The notes under the pieces are model-generated. The model worked only from the letters and a program-made list of their open reading frames with translations. It did not search any database and was not told where the DNA came from. A stretch of DNA of 64,000 bases from Luteibacter sp. UNCMF331Sha3.1. Its GTDB lineage: Bacteria; Pseudomonadota; Gammaproteobacteria; Xanthomonadales; Rhodanobacteraceae. Of the stretch, positions 41,379 through 50,227 are shown piece after piece; positions within the stretch are counted from its first letter, which is position 1; each line of letters opens with the position of its first letter. A program made the position numbers and the translations under genes. The stretch covers positions 699,170 through 763,169 of the forward strand of contig NZ_FOBU01000002.1 of assembly GCF_900109915.1 (NCBI RefSeq), given 5' to 3'.

Positions 41379-42479
41379 ATGAGCAAGACCCCCGCCGATA
41401 AACAAGCCACGCTGACGGAGGCGCGTACGCGCATCGACAGCATCGACCAGCAACTGCAGTCGCTGATCAGCGAGCGCGCCCGCTGGGCGCAGCAGGTCGG
41501 CCGGGCCAAGGGCCCGCTGAAGGCGGCGGTGGAGTATTACCGACCCGAACGGGAAGCCCAGGTCCTTCGCGGCGTCATCGACCGCAACGATGGCCCGCTG
41601 CCGGACGGCGAACTCGTGCGTCTGTTCCGCGAGATCATGTCGTCGTGCCTGTCACAGCAGCAGCCGCTGAAGATCGGCTTCCTCGGTCCGGAAGGCACCT
41701 TCAGCGAACAGGCCGTGCGCAAGCACTTCGGTCACGCCGCTTACGGGCTGCCACTGGGCAGCATCGAGGAGGTCTTCCAGGAAGTTGCCGCCGGCAACGC
41801 GGATTTCGGCGTGGTGCCGGTAGAGAACTCCGGGCAGGGCATGATCCAGATGACGCTCGACATGTTTCTCGTGTCGAAGGCGACGATCTGCGGCGAAGTG
41901 GAACTGCGCGTCCACCAGAACCTGCTCTCGCTGAGCGGCGAGCTGAAGGACGTCAAGCGCGTCTACTCGCATCCGCAGTCGTTGCAGCAATGCCAGGGCT
42001 GGCTCCGCGTCAACCTGCCGCACGCCGAACGCATTCCCGTGTCGAGCAATGCCGAGGCCGCGCGCACGGCGCGCCTGTCGCCGGAATCGGCCGCCATCGC
42101 CGGCGAGAGCGCCGGTCGCGTGTACGGTCTGAAGACCGTGGCCGGGCCCATCGAGGATCGCTCGGACAACACCACGCGTTTCCTCGTCATCGGTCGCTCG
42201 ATCTTTCCGCCATCCGGCAACGATCGCACCTCGCTGCTCGTGTCGGTGCGCGACAAGCCGGGTGCGCTTTACGACGTGCTGAGCCCGCTCGCGAAAGAAG
42301 GCATCAGCATGAACCGCATCGAATCCCGTCCGGCCCATACCGGCAAGTGGCAATACGCGTTCTTCATCGACGTGTCGGGCCACGTGGACGATCCTTCCCT
42401 GCAGTCCGCCCTCGAGGCCATGAAACCCGCCGCGGCCGATGTGCGCGTGCTCGGCTCCTACCCCGTCGCCCTCCCATGA
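41379..42479 (+). CDS. pheA: Bifunctional chorismate mutase / prephenate dehydratase (P-protein)
   Basis: A 366-residue protein. Residues 10-92 are an AroQ chorismate mutase (RIDSIDQQLQSLISERARWA). Residues about 97-275 are prephenate dehydratase with IGFLGPEGTFSEQA, VVPVENSGQGMIQMTLDMF and a DNTTRFLVIG segment. Residues about 287-360 are an ACT domain (LLVSVRDKPGALYDVLSPLA, GISMNRIESRP) that binds phenylalanine for feedback inhibition. The dehydratase loop reads ENSGQG rather than the common ENSTEG. The stop overlaps hisC2 by ATGA. Confidence 0.97.
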   Translation: MSKTPADKQATLTEARTRIDSIDQQLQSLISERARWAQQVGRAKGPLKAAVEYYRPEREAQVLRGVIDRNDGPLPDGELVRLFREIMSSCLSQQQPLKIGFLGPEGTFSEQAVRKHFGHAAYGLPLGSIEEVFQEVAAGNADFGVVPVENSGQGMIQMTLDMFLVSKATICGEVELRVHQNLLSLSGELKDVKRVYSHPQSLQQCQGWLRVNLPHAERIPVSSNAEAARTARLSPESAAIAGESAGRVYGLKTVAGPIEDRSDNTTRFLVIGRSIFPPSGNDRTSLLVSVRDKPGALYDVLSPLAKEGISMNRIESRPAHTGKWQYAFFIDVSGHVDDPSLQSALEAMKPAAADVRVLGSYPVALP

Positions 42480-43588
42480 ACACAGCGTTCGACGCAGCCA
42501 CGCTCGCCAACCGGGCGACGTCGGCACTTCGCGCCTACGATCCCGGTCACGACCTTCCCGCGCTGCGCCTGCGATTCGGCGCGGTCCTTTCCGAACTCGG
42601 CTCGAACGAGAATCCGCTCGGGCCGAGCAAGCTCGCCATGCGCGCGGCGACGCGCGTGCTGGAAGACATCTGGCGCTATCCCGATCCCCTCGGCGCGTCG
42701 CTGAAGGCGAAGCTCTCGAGCGAACTCGGTGTGCCGGTCTCCGGCATCACGCTCGGCAACGGCTCGCATGAATTGCTGATGCTGATGGCGCAGTGCTTCG
42801 CGGACGCCGAGCATCCGGTGGTGCATTCGCAATTCGGCTTCGCGGTGTTTCCCATCGCCGCGGCCGCGGCCGGCGCGCGTTCGATCGCGGTGCCGGCCCT
42901 GCCGGCGGATCACCCGGACGCACCCTACGGGCACGACCTTCCGGCGATCGCCGCGGCGGTGACGGACGACACGCGCCTCGTCTACCTGGCGAACCCGAAC
43001 AATCCGACCGGCACCTGGTTCACCGACGCGGCGCTCGAGGCGTTTCTCTCGACGATTCCCGCGCAGACACTGGTCGTGGTCGACGAGGCGTATCACGAAT
43101 ACGTGGACGCCGAAGGCCTGAGCTCGGGCCTGCATCTGCTGACGCGGTATCCGAACCTCATCGTCACGCGCACGTTCTCGAAGGCGTACGCGCTCGCCGG
43201 CCTGCGCATCGGCTACATGCTCAGCCATCCGTCGGTGGCGGCGGTATGCGAGCGCCTGCGCGAGTCGTTCAACGTGAACGGCGTGGCGCTCGCCGCGGCG
43301 GAAGCGGCGCTCGGCGACCACGAGCACCGCGCGCGCGTGCGCGAAACGAACCGACGCGACCGTGCGTGGCTGGCCGGGGAACTTACCGCGCGCGGCCTGC
43401 GCGTGCTGCCGTCGCAGACGAACTTCGTGCTCGTGGACCTGGGGCGGGACGCCGCCGCGTTCGAGGCGCACCTGTTCGAACGTGGCGTGATCGTCCGTCC
43501 CATGGGCGGTTACCGCTTGCCGCACACCGTACGCGTGAGCGTGGGTAGCCGCGCCGAACTGGAACGTCTGCTGGAGAACCTGCCATGA
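42476..43588 (+). CDS. hisC2: HisC-type aminotransferase, second copy (HisC2)
   Basis: A 370-residue fold-type I aminotransferase. GSNENPLGPSKLAM, LANPNNPTGTWF, VVVDEAYHEY and the PLP lysine in TRTFSKAYALAGLRIGYM (about 229) mark the histidinol-phosphate aminotransferase family. In pseudomonads the gene in this spot between pheA and aroA acts on histidinol phosphate and aromatic amino acids. Because the his operon already has hisC, this copy may serve phenylalanine and tyrosine synthesis. It overlaps pheA and aroA by four bases each. Confidence 0.93.
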   Translation: MNTAFDAATLANRATSALRAYDPGHDLPALRLRFGAVLSELGSNENPLGPSKLAMRAATRVLEDIWRYPDPLGASLKAKLSSELGVPVSGITLGNGSHELLMLMAQCFADAEHPVVHSQFGFAVFPIAAAAAGARSIAVPALPADHPDAPYGHDLPAIAAAVTDDTRLVYLANPNNPTGTWFTDAALEAFLSTIPAQTLVVVDEAYHEYVDAEGLSSGLHLLTRYPNLIVTRTFSKAYALAGLRIGYMLSHPSVAAVCERLRESFNVNGVALAAAEAALGDHEHRARVRETNRRDRAWLAGELTARGLRVLPSQTNFVLVDLGRDAAAFEAHLFERGVIVRPMGGYRLPHTVRVSVGSRAELERLLENLP

Positions 43589-44895
43589 CCCGCCTCGACT
43601 GGATCAGCGAACCGGCGGATACCCCGCTCCTCGGTGAGGTCGTGGTGCCCGGCGACAAATCCGTATCGCACCGCGCACTGATGTTCGGCGCGATCGCCGA
43701 CGGCGTGTCGCACATCCGCGGTTTCCTCGAAGGCGAGGACACGCGTGCCACGGCGGCGATCCTCGGCAAGCTCGGCGTGCGCTTCGAAACGCCGGCGCCG
43801 GGAGAGCGCGTGGTACATGGCGTCGGCCTGCACGGACTGCGCGGCACGACCGAGCCGCTCGACTGCGGCAACGCGGGCACGGGCATGCGCCTCCTCGCGG
43901 GCCTGCTCGCCGGACAGGCGTTCGACTCGGTGCTGGTAGGCGACGAGTCGCTCTCGCGCCGGCCGATGCGTCGCGTGACGGACCCGCTGACGACGATGGG
44001 TGCGCTCATCGATACGCAGGACGGCCGGCCGCCGCTGCGTATCCATGGCGGCAGGGCGTTGCGCGGCGTGACCTACCAGTCGCCCGTCGCCAGCGCGCAG
44101 GTGAAGTCCGCCCTGTTGCTCGCGGGCCTCTACGCCGAAGGCCCGACCGAGGTCGTCGAGAGTCACCCGACACGCGACTACACCGAGAGCATGCTCAAGG
44201 CGTTCGGCTGGCCCATCGATTATTCGCCCGGGCGCGCGCGCCTCGAGGGCGGGCACGCGCTGAAAGCGGTGGATGTCGAGGTGCCGGCGGATATCTCGTC
44301 GGCCGCCTTCTTCATCGTGGCCGCGTGCATCGTGCCGGGATCGCACGTTCGCCTGCCGGGCGTGGGTCTCAATCCGAGGCGCACCGGCCTGCTGGCGGCA
44401 CTGGAACTGATGGGCGCCGACATCGCGGTGGAGAACGAGCGCCGCAGCGGCGGGGAGGCCATCGGCGACCTCGTCGTCAGGTACGCGCCGTTGCACGGCG
44501 TGGCGCTGCCGCTCGACATCGTGCCCGACATGATCGACGAGTTCCCGGCGCTCTTCGTGGCGGCGGCCGTTGCCGACGGCATGACCACGATCCGCGGCGC
44601 GGCGGAACTCCGGGTCAAGGAATCCGATCGCATCGCCGCGATGGCCAACGGCCTGAAAGCCTGCGGCGTGATGATCGACGAGCTGCCCGACGGCGCCATC
44701 ATTCGTGGCGGCACGATCGCCGGCGGCGGCATCGACAGTCATGGCGACCATCGGATAGCGATGAGTTTCGCGATCGCCGGCCTCGTGGCGTCCGGCCCGA
44801 TCACGATCGGCGACTGCGCGAACGTGGCCACGTCGTTCCCGGGCTTCATGGACCTGGCCAACACGACCGGCTTCCGTCTGCACACCGCCGTCTGA
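43585..44895 (+). CDS. aroA: 3-phosphoshikimate 1-carboxyvinyltransferase (EPSP synthase)
   Basis: A 436-residue enzyme of the shikimate pathway. VPGDKSVSHRALMFGAIADG binds shikimate-3-phosphate, LDCGNAGTGMRLLAGLLAG binds PEP, and RPMRRVTDPLTTMGA, ELRVKESDRI and DSHGDHRIAM are the other active-site segments. The LLAG and RPMRRVTDPL spellings are nearer the class II type of Gram-positives and Agrobacterium CP4 than E. coli AroA. The residue that makes CP4 insensitive (Ala after GNA) is Gly here, so resistance cannot be predicted. It overlaps hisC2 by four bases. Confidence 0.96.
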   Translation: MTRLDWISEPADTPLLGEVVVPGDKSVSHRALMFGAIADGVSHIRGFLEGEDTRATAAILGKLGVRFETPAPGERVVHGVGLHGLRGTTEPLDCGNAGTGMRLLAGLLAGQAFDSVLVGDESLSRRPMRRVTDPLTTMGALIDTQDGRPPLRIHGGRALRGVTYQSPVASAQVKSALLLAGLYAEGPTEVVESHPTRDYTESMLKAFGWPIDYSPGRARLEGGHALKAVDVEVPADISSAAFFIVAACIVPGSHVRLPGVGLNPRRTGLLAALELMGADIAVENERRSGGEAIGDLVVRYAPLHGVALPLDIVPDMIDEFPALFVAAAVADGMTTIRGAAELRVKESDRIAAMANGLKACGVMIDELPDGAIIRGGTIAGGGIDSHGDHRIAMSFAIAGLVASGPITIGDCANVATSFPGFMDLANTTGFRLHTAV

Positions 44896-44950
44896 CGACA
44901 AGACCCCGGCTGGCGGGCTACGCTTGGCGTTCCCGCAGCCGGACATCGCC

Positions 44951-45742
44951 ATGGCCGAGAAGATTCCCCCGTTCGTCGTCGTGGTGCCCGCGCGCTACGG
45001 TTCCACCCGGCTTCCGGGCAAGCCGCTGCTGAAGATCGCCGGTGAGTCGATGATTCGCCGCGTGGCCCGCCAGGCCACGCTGGCCGGCGCCGCGCAGGTG
45101 GTGGTGGCGACGGACGACGACCGCGTCGCGCGCGAACTGCGCGGCTGCGGCGACGACGTCCTGGTCTGCATGACCCGGCCCGATCATGCCTCGGGCAGCG
45201 ACCGCATCGCGGAGACGGTGGACAATTTCGGCTGGCCCGAGGACACGATCGTGGTGAACCTGCAGGGCGACGAACCCTTTGCACCCGCGGCGGGCATCCG
45301 GGCGGTGGTGGCGACGCTGGCCGGCGACGACGCGCCCATGGCGACGCTGGCGACACCGATCGACGACGCGGCCGAGCTGTTCGATCCCAACATCGTCAAG
45401 GTGGTGCGGGGCGGCAACGGCCGGGCCCTCTATTTCACGCGCGCGCCGGCGCCTTGGGCGCGGGACGCATTCGCGCACGATCGGGGAGCGTTGCCCCACG
45501 GCGTGCCCTTCCTCCGCCACATCGGCATCTACGCGTACCGCGCGGCGTTCCTCCGCCGTCTCGCGGCGCTGCCGCGCACGCCGCTGGAGCAGGCGGAGTC
45601 GCTGGAGCAGTTGCGGGCCCTCGAACACGGCTACGCCATCTCCGTGCGGCCCACACCCGAGCCGTTCCCGCCGGGCATCGACACCGCGGAGGACCTGCAC
45701 CGGGCCGAGCGCTGGCTGGCCGGGCAGGGGAGCGGCCTGTAG
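44951..45742 (+). CDS. kdsB: 3-deoxy-manno-octulosonate cytidylyltransferase
   Basis: A 263-residue enzyme activating Kdo as CMP-Kdo for lipopolysaccharide core synthesis. FVVVVPARYGSTRLPGKPLL is the CTP-binding N-terminus, and TRPDHASGSDRIAE and NLQGDEPF complete the active site. The ATG at 44951 gives the standard start. An upstream TTG (44924) would add nine residues without homology. The strong terminator at 45879 ends this gene group. Confidence 0.97.
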   Translation: MAEKIPPFVVVVPARYGSTRLPGKPLLKIAGESMIRRVARQATLAGAAQVVVATDDDRVARELRGCGDDVLVCMTRPDHASGSDRIAETVDNFGWPEDTIVVNLQGDEPFAPAAGIRAVVATLAGDDAPMATLATPIDDAAELFDPNIVKVVRGGNGRALYFTRAPAPWARDAFAHDRGALPHGVPFLRHIGIYAYRAAFLRRLAALPRTPLEQAESLEQLRALEHGYAISVRPTPEPFPPGIDTAEDLHRAERWLAGQGSGL

Positions 45743-45878
45743 GGGGAATCCCGCGCGATATCAGTCGCCGCCGAGGTATCGACGCGGCCTGCGCCGGGCG
45801 CGGCGAGGCGGGCGCGGGCGTAACCTGATCCCGTCGCCAGAGTCATCCCGCTGGACGGCGGCAGTACCACGGACGGCG

Positions 45879-45916
45879 GCGCCGGCACGACTCATCCACG
45901 TGCCGGCGCTTTTTTT
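45879..45916 (+). terminator. Terminator downstream of kdsB
   Basis: GCGCCGGCACG (45879-45889) pairs with CGTGCCGGCGC (45899-45909) across a nine-base loop and is followed by seven Ts (45910-45916). It separates the kdsB group from uvrC. Confidence 0.9.
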
Positions 45917-45940
45917 CGCGTCCGCGATGCACCGGCGGGG

Positions 45941-45946
45941 TAAAAT
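45941..45946 (+). promoter_or_regulatory. Candidate -10 element of uvrC
   Basis: TAAAAT lies six bases before the uvrC ATG (45953). If it is the -10, transcription would start at or next to the ATG, giving a leaderless message. No clear -35 is seen at 17 bases. Confidence 0.45.
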
Positions 45947-45952
45947 GGCGGG

Positions 45953-47776
45953 ATGGAGCACACCGAGTCGCATCCGTTCGACGGCAAGGCCTTCGTCCGC
46001 CACCTCACCACGTCCCCCGGCGTCTATCGCTACTTCGACGCGGAAGACGAACTGCTGTACGTCGGCAAGGCGGCCAACCTCAAGAAGCGCGTCGGCAATT
46101 ACTTCCTGAAGCCGCCCATGGATCCGCGCATCGCGTCCATGGTGTCGCAGATCGCGCGCGCCGAAGTCACGCTGACGCGGACGGCGGGCGAGGCGCTGCT
46201 GCTCGAGTCCCAGCTGATCAAGTCGCTGAAGCCGCGATACAACATCGTGCTTCGCGACGACAAGAGCTACCCCTACATCTTCCTGTCGGGCGGCGAAGAC
46301 TATCCGCGGCTCGCGTTCCATCGCGGCGCGAAGAGTGCGCCGGGGCGGTATTTCGGTCCGTATCCGAGCACGTTCGCGGTGCGCGAGAGCCTGGGGCTCA
46401 TGCAGAAGCTGTTCCGCGTACGCCAGTGCGAGGACAGCTACTTCAGGAACCGGTCGCGGCCCTGCCTGCAGCACCAGATCGGGCGTTGCAGCGCGCCGTG
46501 CGTGCGGCTGATCGAGGTCGACGATTACCGCAACGACGTGCGCCACGCCGAGATGTTTCTCGAGGGCCGCAGCAGCGCCGTCATCGACGAGCTCGCCGTG
46601 GCGATGGAAGCCGCTTCGCGCGATCTCAAGTTCGAGCGTGCGGCCAACCTGCGCGATCAGGTCGCAGCCATGCGCAAGATCCAGGCGCAGCACTTCGTGC
46701 AGGGCGCGAGCGCCGACATGGACGTGATCGCGTGCTGCCTCGAGGGCGGCATGGCGTGCGTCAGCGTGCTGTTCTTCCGCAACGGCGTGAGTCTCGGTTC
46801 GCGCGATTTCTTCCCGCGTCTGCCGACCGACGCGTCGGTGTCGGACGTGCTCGGCCAGTTCATCGCGCAGTACTACCTCGAGCGCCAGGTGCCTCGCGAG
46901 CTCGTGCTGAGCGACCCCGTGGAAGACATCGACGTGCTGGCACAGGTGCTTTCCGACCATGCCGGCTACGTCGTGTCGCTGAAGCCCAGCGTGCGCGGCG
47001 AGCGGGCGCGTTTCCTTGAAATGGCCCAGCGCAACGCCAGCGCCGCGCTGACGTCGCGCCTGGCGAGCCGGCACACGCTGCTCGCCCGGTTCGACGACCT
47101 GCAAAAGGTGCTCGAACTCGACGCCACCCCGCGTCGCATCGAATGTTTCGACATCAGCCACACGCGTGGCGAGCTCACCGTGGCGTCGTGCGTGGTGTTC
47201 GGGCCGGAGGGCGCGGAGAAGTCGCATTACCGGCGTTTCAACATCGCGGGCATCACCCCCGGCGACGATTACGCCGCCATGCACCAGGCGCTCACGCGCC
47301 GCTTCAAAAAGGTCGTCGAAGGCGGCGTGAAGCCCGACATCCTGCTGATCGACGGTGGCACGGGGCAGGTGGGGCAGGCCGTCGACGTGCTGCGCGAACT
47401 GGGCGTGGAGGGCATTCGCGTGGTGGGCGTCGCGAAGGGCCCCGGCCGGCGTGCGGGCGAGGAGACCCTGGTGCTCGCGGAGAGCGGCAGGACGCTGCAC
47501 CCCGGCAGCTCGTCCCCGGCGCTGCACCTCGTGGCCGCGGTGCGCGACGAGGCGCACCGCTTCGCCATCAGTGGCCATCGCCGTCGTCGCGAGGCGGCGC
47601 GTGAACGGAGCACGCTCGAAGACGTCGCGGGTGTCGGCGCGCGCCGACGCGCCGCGCTGCTCAAGGCCTTCGGTGGCCTGGCGGGCGTGGAAGCCGCGGG
47701 CGTCGAAGAACTCATGAGCGTCAAGGGCATTGATCGCGGCCTCGCCGAACGCATCTATGCCATGCTGCACCCCTGA
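45953..47776 (+). CDS. uvrC: Excinuclease ABC subunit C
   Basis: A 607-residue repair nuclease making both incisions beside bulky DNA lesions. The N-terminal GIY-YIG domain has GVYRYFDAEDELLYVGKAANL. The UVR domain binding UvrB is around LKFERAANLRDQVAAMRKI (about 225-245). The RNase H-like C-terminal nuclease has FDISHTRGE and LLIDGGTGQVGQA, and the tail is a double helix-hairpin-helix (about 555-605). No ribosome binding site precedes the ATG. pgsA follows after 46 bases, as in many gammaproteobacteria. Confidence 0.97.
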   Translation: MEHTESHPFDGKAFVRHLTTSPGVYRYFDAEDELLYVGKAANLKKRVGNYFLKPPMDPRIASMVSQIARAEVTLTRTAGEALLLESQLIKSLKPRYNIVLRDDKSYPYIFLSGGEDYPRLAFHRGAKSAPGRYFGPYPSTFAVRESLGLMQKLFRVRQCEDSYFRNRSRPCLQHQIGRCSAPCVRLIEVDDYRNDVRHAEMFLEGRSSAVIDELAVAMEAASRDLKFERAANLRDQVAAMRKIQAQHFVQGASADMDVIACCLEGGMACVSVLFFRNGVSLGSRDFFPRLPTDASVSDVLGQFIAQYYLERQVPRELVLSDPVEDIDVLAQVLSDHAGYVVSLKPSVRGERARFLEMAQRNASAALTSRLASRHTLLARFDDLQKVLELDATPRRIECFDISHTRGELTVASCVVFGPEGAEKSHYRRFNIAGITPGDDYAAMHQALTRRFKKVVEGGVKPDILLIDGGTGQVGQAVDVLRELGVEGIRVVGVAKGPGRRAGEETLVLAESGRTLHPGSSSPALHLVAAVRDEAHRFAISGHRRRREAARERSTLEDVAGVGARRRAALLKAFGGLAGVEAAGVEELMSVKGIDRGLAERIYAMLHP

Positions 47777-47822
47777 TCGAATGGAGGCGTGGTCCGTCCC
47801 CGCCTCCCGCCATGGCCGAACT

Positions 47823-48437
47823 ATGCGAATCAACCTTCCCACGTGGCTGACCCTGTTCCGAGTGCTGTTGCTACCGGTGATGGTGGTCGTTTTCTACCTG
47901 CCGTTCCGCGGCGCCAATCTGACGGCCGCGATCGTGTTCGTCCTGGCCGGCTTCACGGACTGGCTCGACGGCTACCTCGCCCGTCGCATGAACCTGACGT
48001 CGGCGTTCGGCGCCTTCCTCGATCCGGTGGCCGACAAGCTGATGGTCGCGGTCACGCTCTTCCTGCTGGTGCAGTCGCATCCGGGCGGGTGGCAGGGCGT
48101 GCTGATGGCCGTGACGGCTTCGGTGATCGTCGGCCGCGAGATCAGCGTGTCCGCGCTACGCGAATGGATGGCCGAGATCGGCGCGCGTTCCAAGGTGAAG
48201 GTCGCGTTCCTCGGCAAGCTGAAGACCGCCATGCAGATGGTGGCCCTCGTGGTGTTGCTGCTCCAGCACGACGCCGAAACCCTTCGCCTGTACCACATCG
48301 GCGAGGCCCTTCTGGTCATTGCGGGCATCCTCACCATCTGGTCCGGCGTGGACTACCTGCGCGCCGCGTGGCCCAGCCTGCGCGGCGATCCGGCCGATGT
48401 GACGAAAAACGAAAAAAAACCGGTGCAAAGTGGTTGA
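47823..48437 (+). CDS. pgsA: CDP-diacylglycerol--glycerol-3-phosphate 3-phosphatidyltransferase
   Basis: A 204-residue inner-membrane enzyme making phosphatidylglycerol phosphate. The CDP-alcohol phosphotransferase signature DG-x2-AR-x8-G-x3-D-x3-D is exact: DGYLARRMNLTSAFGAFLDP followed by VAD (about residues 48-70). At least four hydrophobic helices are visible. The start ATG at 47823 gives MRINLPTWLTLFRVLLLPVM. It has an extra 20-residue polar tail. The tRNA-Gly promoter begins within its last codons. Confidence 0.95.
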   Translation: MRINLPTWLTLFRVLLLPVMVVVFYLPFRGANLTAAIVFVLAGFTDWLDGYLARRMNLTSAFGAFLDPVADKLMVAVTLFLLVQSHPGGWQGVLMAVTASVIVGREISVSALREWMAEIGARSKVKVAFLGKLKTAMQMVALVVLLLQHDAETLRLYHIGEALLVIAGILTIWSGVDYLRAAWPSLRGDPADVTKNEKKPVQSG

Positions 48438-48461
48438 CACATTTCCGATCTGATCTAAAAT
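48434..48461 (+). promoter_or_regulatory. Promoter of the tRNA cluster
   Basis: TTGACA (48434-48439) and TAAAAT (48456-48461) are separated by 16 bases, a near-consensus sigma-70 promoter. The first tRNA begins 14 bases after the -10. The -35 box overlaps the stop codon of pgsA. Confidence 0.88.
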
Positions 48462-48475
48462 GGCCGGACAACGAC

Positions 48476-48551
<76 letters not shown>

Positions 48552-48561
48552 TGTATTCTAC

Positions 48562-48590
48562 AAAGCCTCGGGGAACCGAGGTTTTGTTTT
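48562..48590 (+). terminator. Terminator-like hairpin after the first tRNA-Gly
   Basis: GCCTCGG and CCGAGGT form a stem with a GGAA loop, followed by TTTGTTTTTT. It lies between tRNA-Gly and tRNA-Cys and may attenuate read-through. Confidence 0.7.
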
Positions 48591-48630
48591 TTAGGCGCCA
48601 CGCGGATATTCTTCGCGCTGCGCAAACGAT

Positions 48631-48704
48631 GGCCGGGTGGCAGAGTGGTCATGCAGCGGACTGCAAATCCGCGTACGCCGGTTCGATTCCGACCTCGGCC
48701 TCCA
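48631..48704 (+). tRNA. tRNA-Cys(GCA)
   Basis: GGCCGGG pairs with CTCGGCC (one G-T pair), discriminator T and encoded CCA. The anticodon loop CTGCAAA gives GCA. A 74-base cloverleaf. Confidence 0.95.
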
Positions 48705-48727
48705 TCGTTGCAAGTCGACAAATGCAT

Positions 48728-48803
<76 letters not shown>

Positions 48804-48815
48804 TTGTTTCGCACA

Positions 48816-48845
48816 AACCCCGGTGATCCCGGGGTTTTGTTTTTT
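48816..48845 (+). terminator. Terminator after the second tRNA-Gly
   Basis: AACCCCGG (48816-48823) and CCGGGGTT (48829-48836) around a TGATC loop, followed by TTGTTTTTT. Confidence 0.8.
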
Positions 48846-48925
48846 CACGGTCGCGCGGATACTCTTCGCGACGCGCAGCGAGGACGAGCCGGCTCGACAC
48901 CGACCCGACCCGCCATCGCACTGAG

Positions 48926-48958
48926 AAGGCGCAGTCGCTCCCGCGGCGCGCCTTTTTT
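48926..48958 (+). terminator. Possible terminator before tRNA-Leu
   Basis: AAGGCGC (48926-48932) and GCGCCTT (48948-48954) can pair around a 15-base GC-rich loop and are followed by Ts to 48958. It is six bases before tRNA-Leu, so it would end any read-through from the Gly-Cys-Gly group. Confidence 0.5.
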
Positions 48959-48964
48959 CTTTTG

Positions 48965-49051
48965 GCCCGGATGGCGAAATCGGTAGACGCAAGGGACTTA
49001 AAATCCCTCATCCGTAAGGGTATGTGGGTTCGAGTCCCACTCCGGGCACCA
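48965..49051 (+). tRNA. tRNA-Leu(TAA)
   Basis: GCCCGGA pairs with TCCGGGC, discriminator A, CCA encoded. The anticodon loop CTTAAAA gives TAA. The long variable arm and 87-base length fit leucine. It is probably expressed separately from the tRNA cluster. Confidence 0.96.
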
Positions 49052-49236
49052 TGTCTCCCAACGGGTCACGCGCGCCGTAACGGCCGCCGTCGAGCGCACT
49101 CGTGAAAATCAGCGTGGACAGGAGGCCGTCGCGTCGACGATGGCCCTGCCTGTCACAACTCGCCATGCGAGATCGTCTTGATAGGGACCGCCGGCGCGCG
49201 CCGGCCACGCGACTCCATCAACGAGGAAAGCTGCAC

Positions 49237-49692
49237 ATGAATCGAGCCAACTGGTTTACGGTGTCTCCCGAGGGGGCCAAGGCACTCGGCGGCCTGCATC
49301 ACTTCGTCACGACGGGGACCGCGCTGCCCCCGAAGCTGATCCATCTCGTGTTTCTGCGGGTCTCGCAGTTGAACGGCTGCGCACATTGCATCGACATCCA
49401 CACGCGGGATCTTCTGAAGGCGGGAATGTCGGTCGACACCGTGGTTCTGGTGCCGGTCTGGCATGAGGCGGCTTACCTGTTCACGGACCAGGAGCGCGCG
49501 GCGTTGGCATGGGCCGAGGAGGTCACCCGCGTCGGCGAAACGCACGCCTCCGACGAGGCTTATGCGGCCGCGGCAGCGGTCTTCGATGAGAAGGACCTGG
49601 TGGATCTCACGCTGACCATCGCCGCCATGAACGCGATCAACCGGATGGGCGTCAGCTTCCGGCTGAAGCCGCGTGCGAAGCCGGACGTCTGA
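49237..49692 (+). CDS. Carboxymuconolactone decarboxylase/AhpD-family protein
   Basis: A 151-residue protein; the ATG at 49237 has GAGGAAAG upstream, and the longer open frame is not conserved. Cys48-Ala-His-Cys51 and His55 in LNGCAHCIDIHTRDLLKAG form the AhpD redox motif used to reduce peroxides or organic hydroperoxides. The following helix repeats LTDQERAALAWAEEVT and LVDLTLTIAAMNAINRMGVS are standard for the family. It stands alone after the tRNAs. Whether it has peroxidase activity here is not known. Confidence 0.85.
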   Translation: MNRANWFTVSPEGAKALGGLHHFVTTGTALPPKLIHLVFLRVSQLNGCAHCIDIHTRDLLKAGMSVDTVVLVPVWHEAAYLFTDQERAALAWAEEVTRVGETHASDEAYAAAAAVFDEKDLVDLTLTIAAMNAINRMGVSFRLKPRAKPDV

Positions 49693-50227
49693 ATAACCGA
49701 TACGTCTGGTGCGGAGCCTCGCCGTGAGGCAGGCTCCGCTGCCGCCCGACCGCATTGATCGCCCCCGCACGTGACGCCGATCGGTGCGAGGCACGACCTT
49801 GCCCTGCGTTGCGTCCCAAGGCGGGCAACGGACCGGGCGACGCGCGCGTCTATGTAGGGTTTCGCCTACAGACGATTGACATCCGGGTCGGTAATGTTCG
49901 CCCGGACAACGAACAGGGGTGGAACGTGCCGGGAATTTCGACGATGCAGGTACGCGCATGACCGCGCTCGCCACCATTGGCGTGTTCGCCTTTTTCCTCC
50001 TGCTGGTCAACGTGCCCCGGCGCGCGTCCGCCCGTATCCCGGGTGTCCGGTCGGTCCTCCGCCGGCGCCGTGCCGGCCCGTAAGGACGCGATGCCGGTGG
50101 CTCAGGCAGGGCCTGGCGCCCTTTGCCGGAAATGCGTGGCGGTCGTGGGCTCATGACACTCGCGTTTCACGCATGGGCCGGATCGGTCGTGCACTATCTC
50201 CCACAGGGGATCGATGGGAGCGACACG
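49693..50227. other. Intergenic stretch with at most one tiny ORF
   Basis: The 535 bases after the AhpD-like gene contain one possible 41-codon frame (49958-50083), entered separately. The rest is GC-rich without a recognisable product, tRNA or terminator. Confidence 0.45.
49958..50083 (+). CDS. Possible 41-residue single-helix membrane peptide
   Basis: ATG at 49958 begins MTALATIGVFAFFLLLVNVP, a hydrophobic helix, followed by a strongly basic tail (RSVLRRRRAGP) and TAA. A helix with a positive C-terminus is what a small inner-membrane peptide looks like. There is only a weak ribosome binding site (CAGG, 13 bases upstream), and no homologue is known to me. Confidence 0.35.
   Translation: MTALATIGVFAFFLLLVNVPRRASARIPGVRSVLRRRRAGP

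Noticed and set aside
46426-47019. Arg-rich 197-codon frame inside uvrC
   Set aside because: Out of frame with uvrC, which has all its domains across the same bases.
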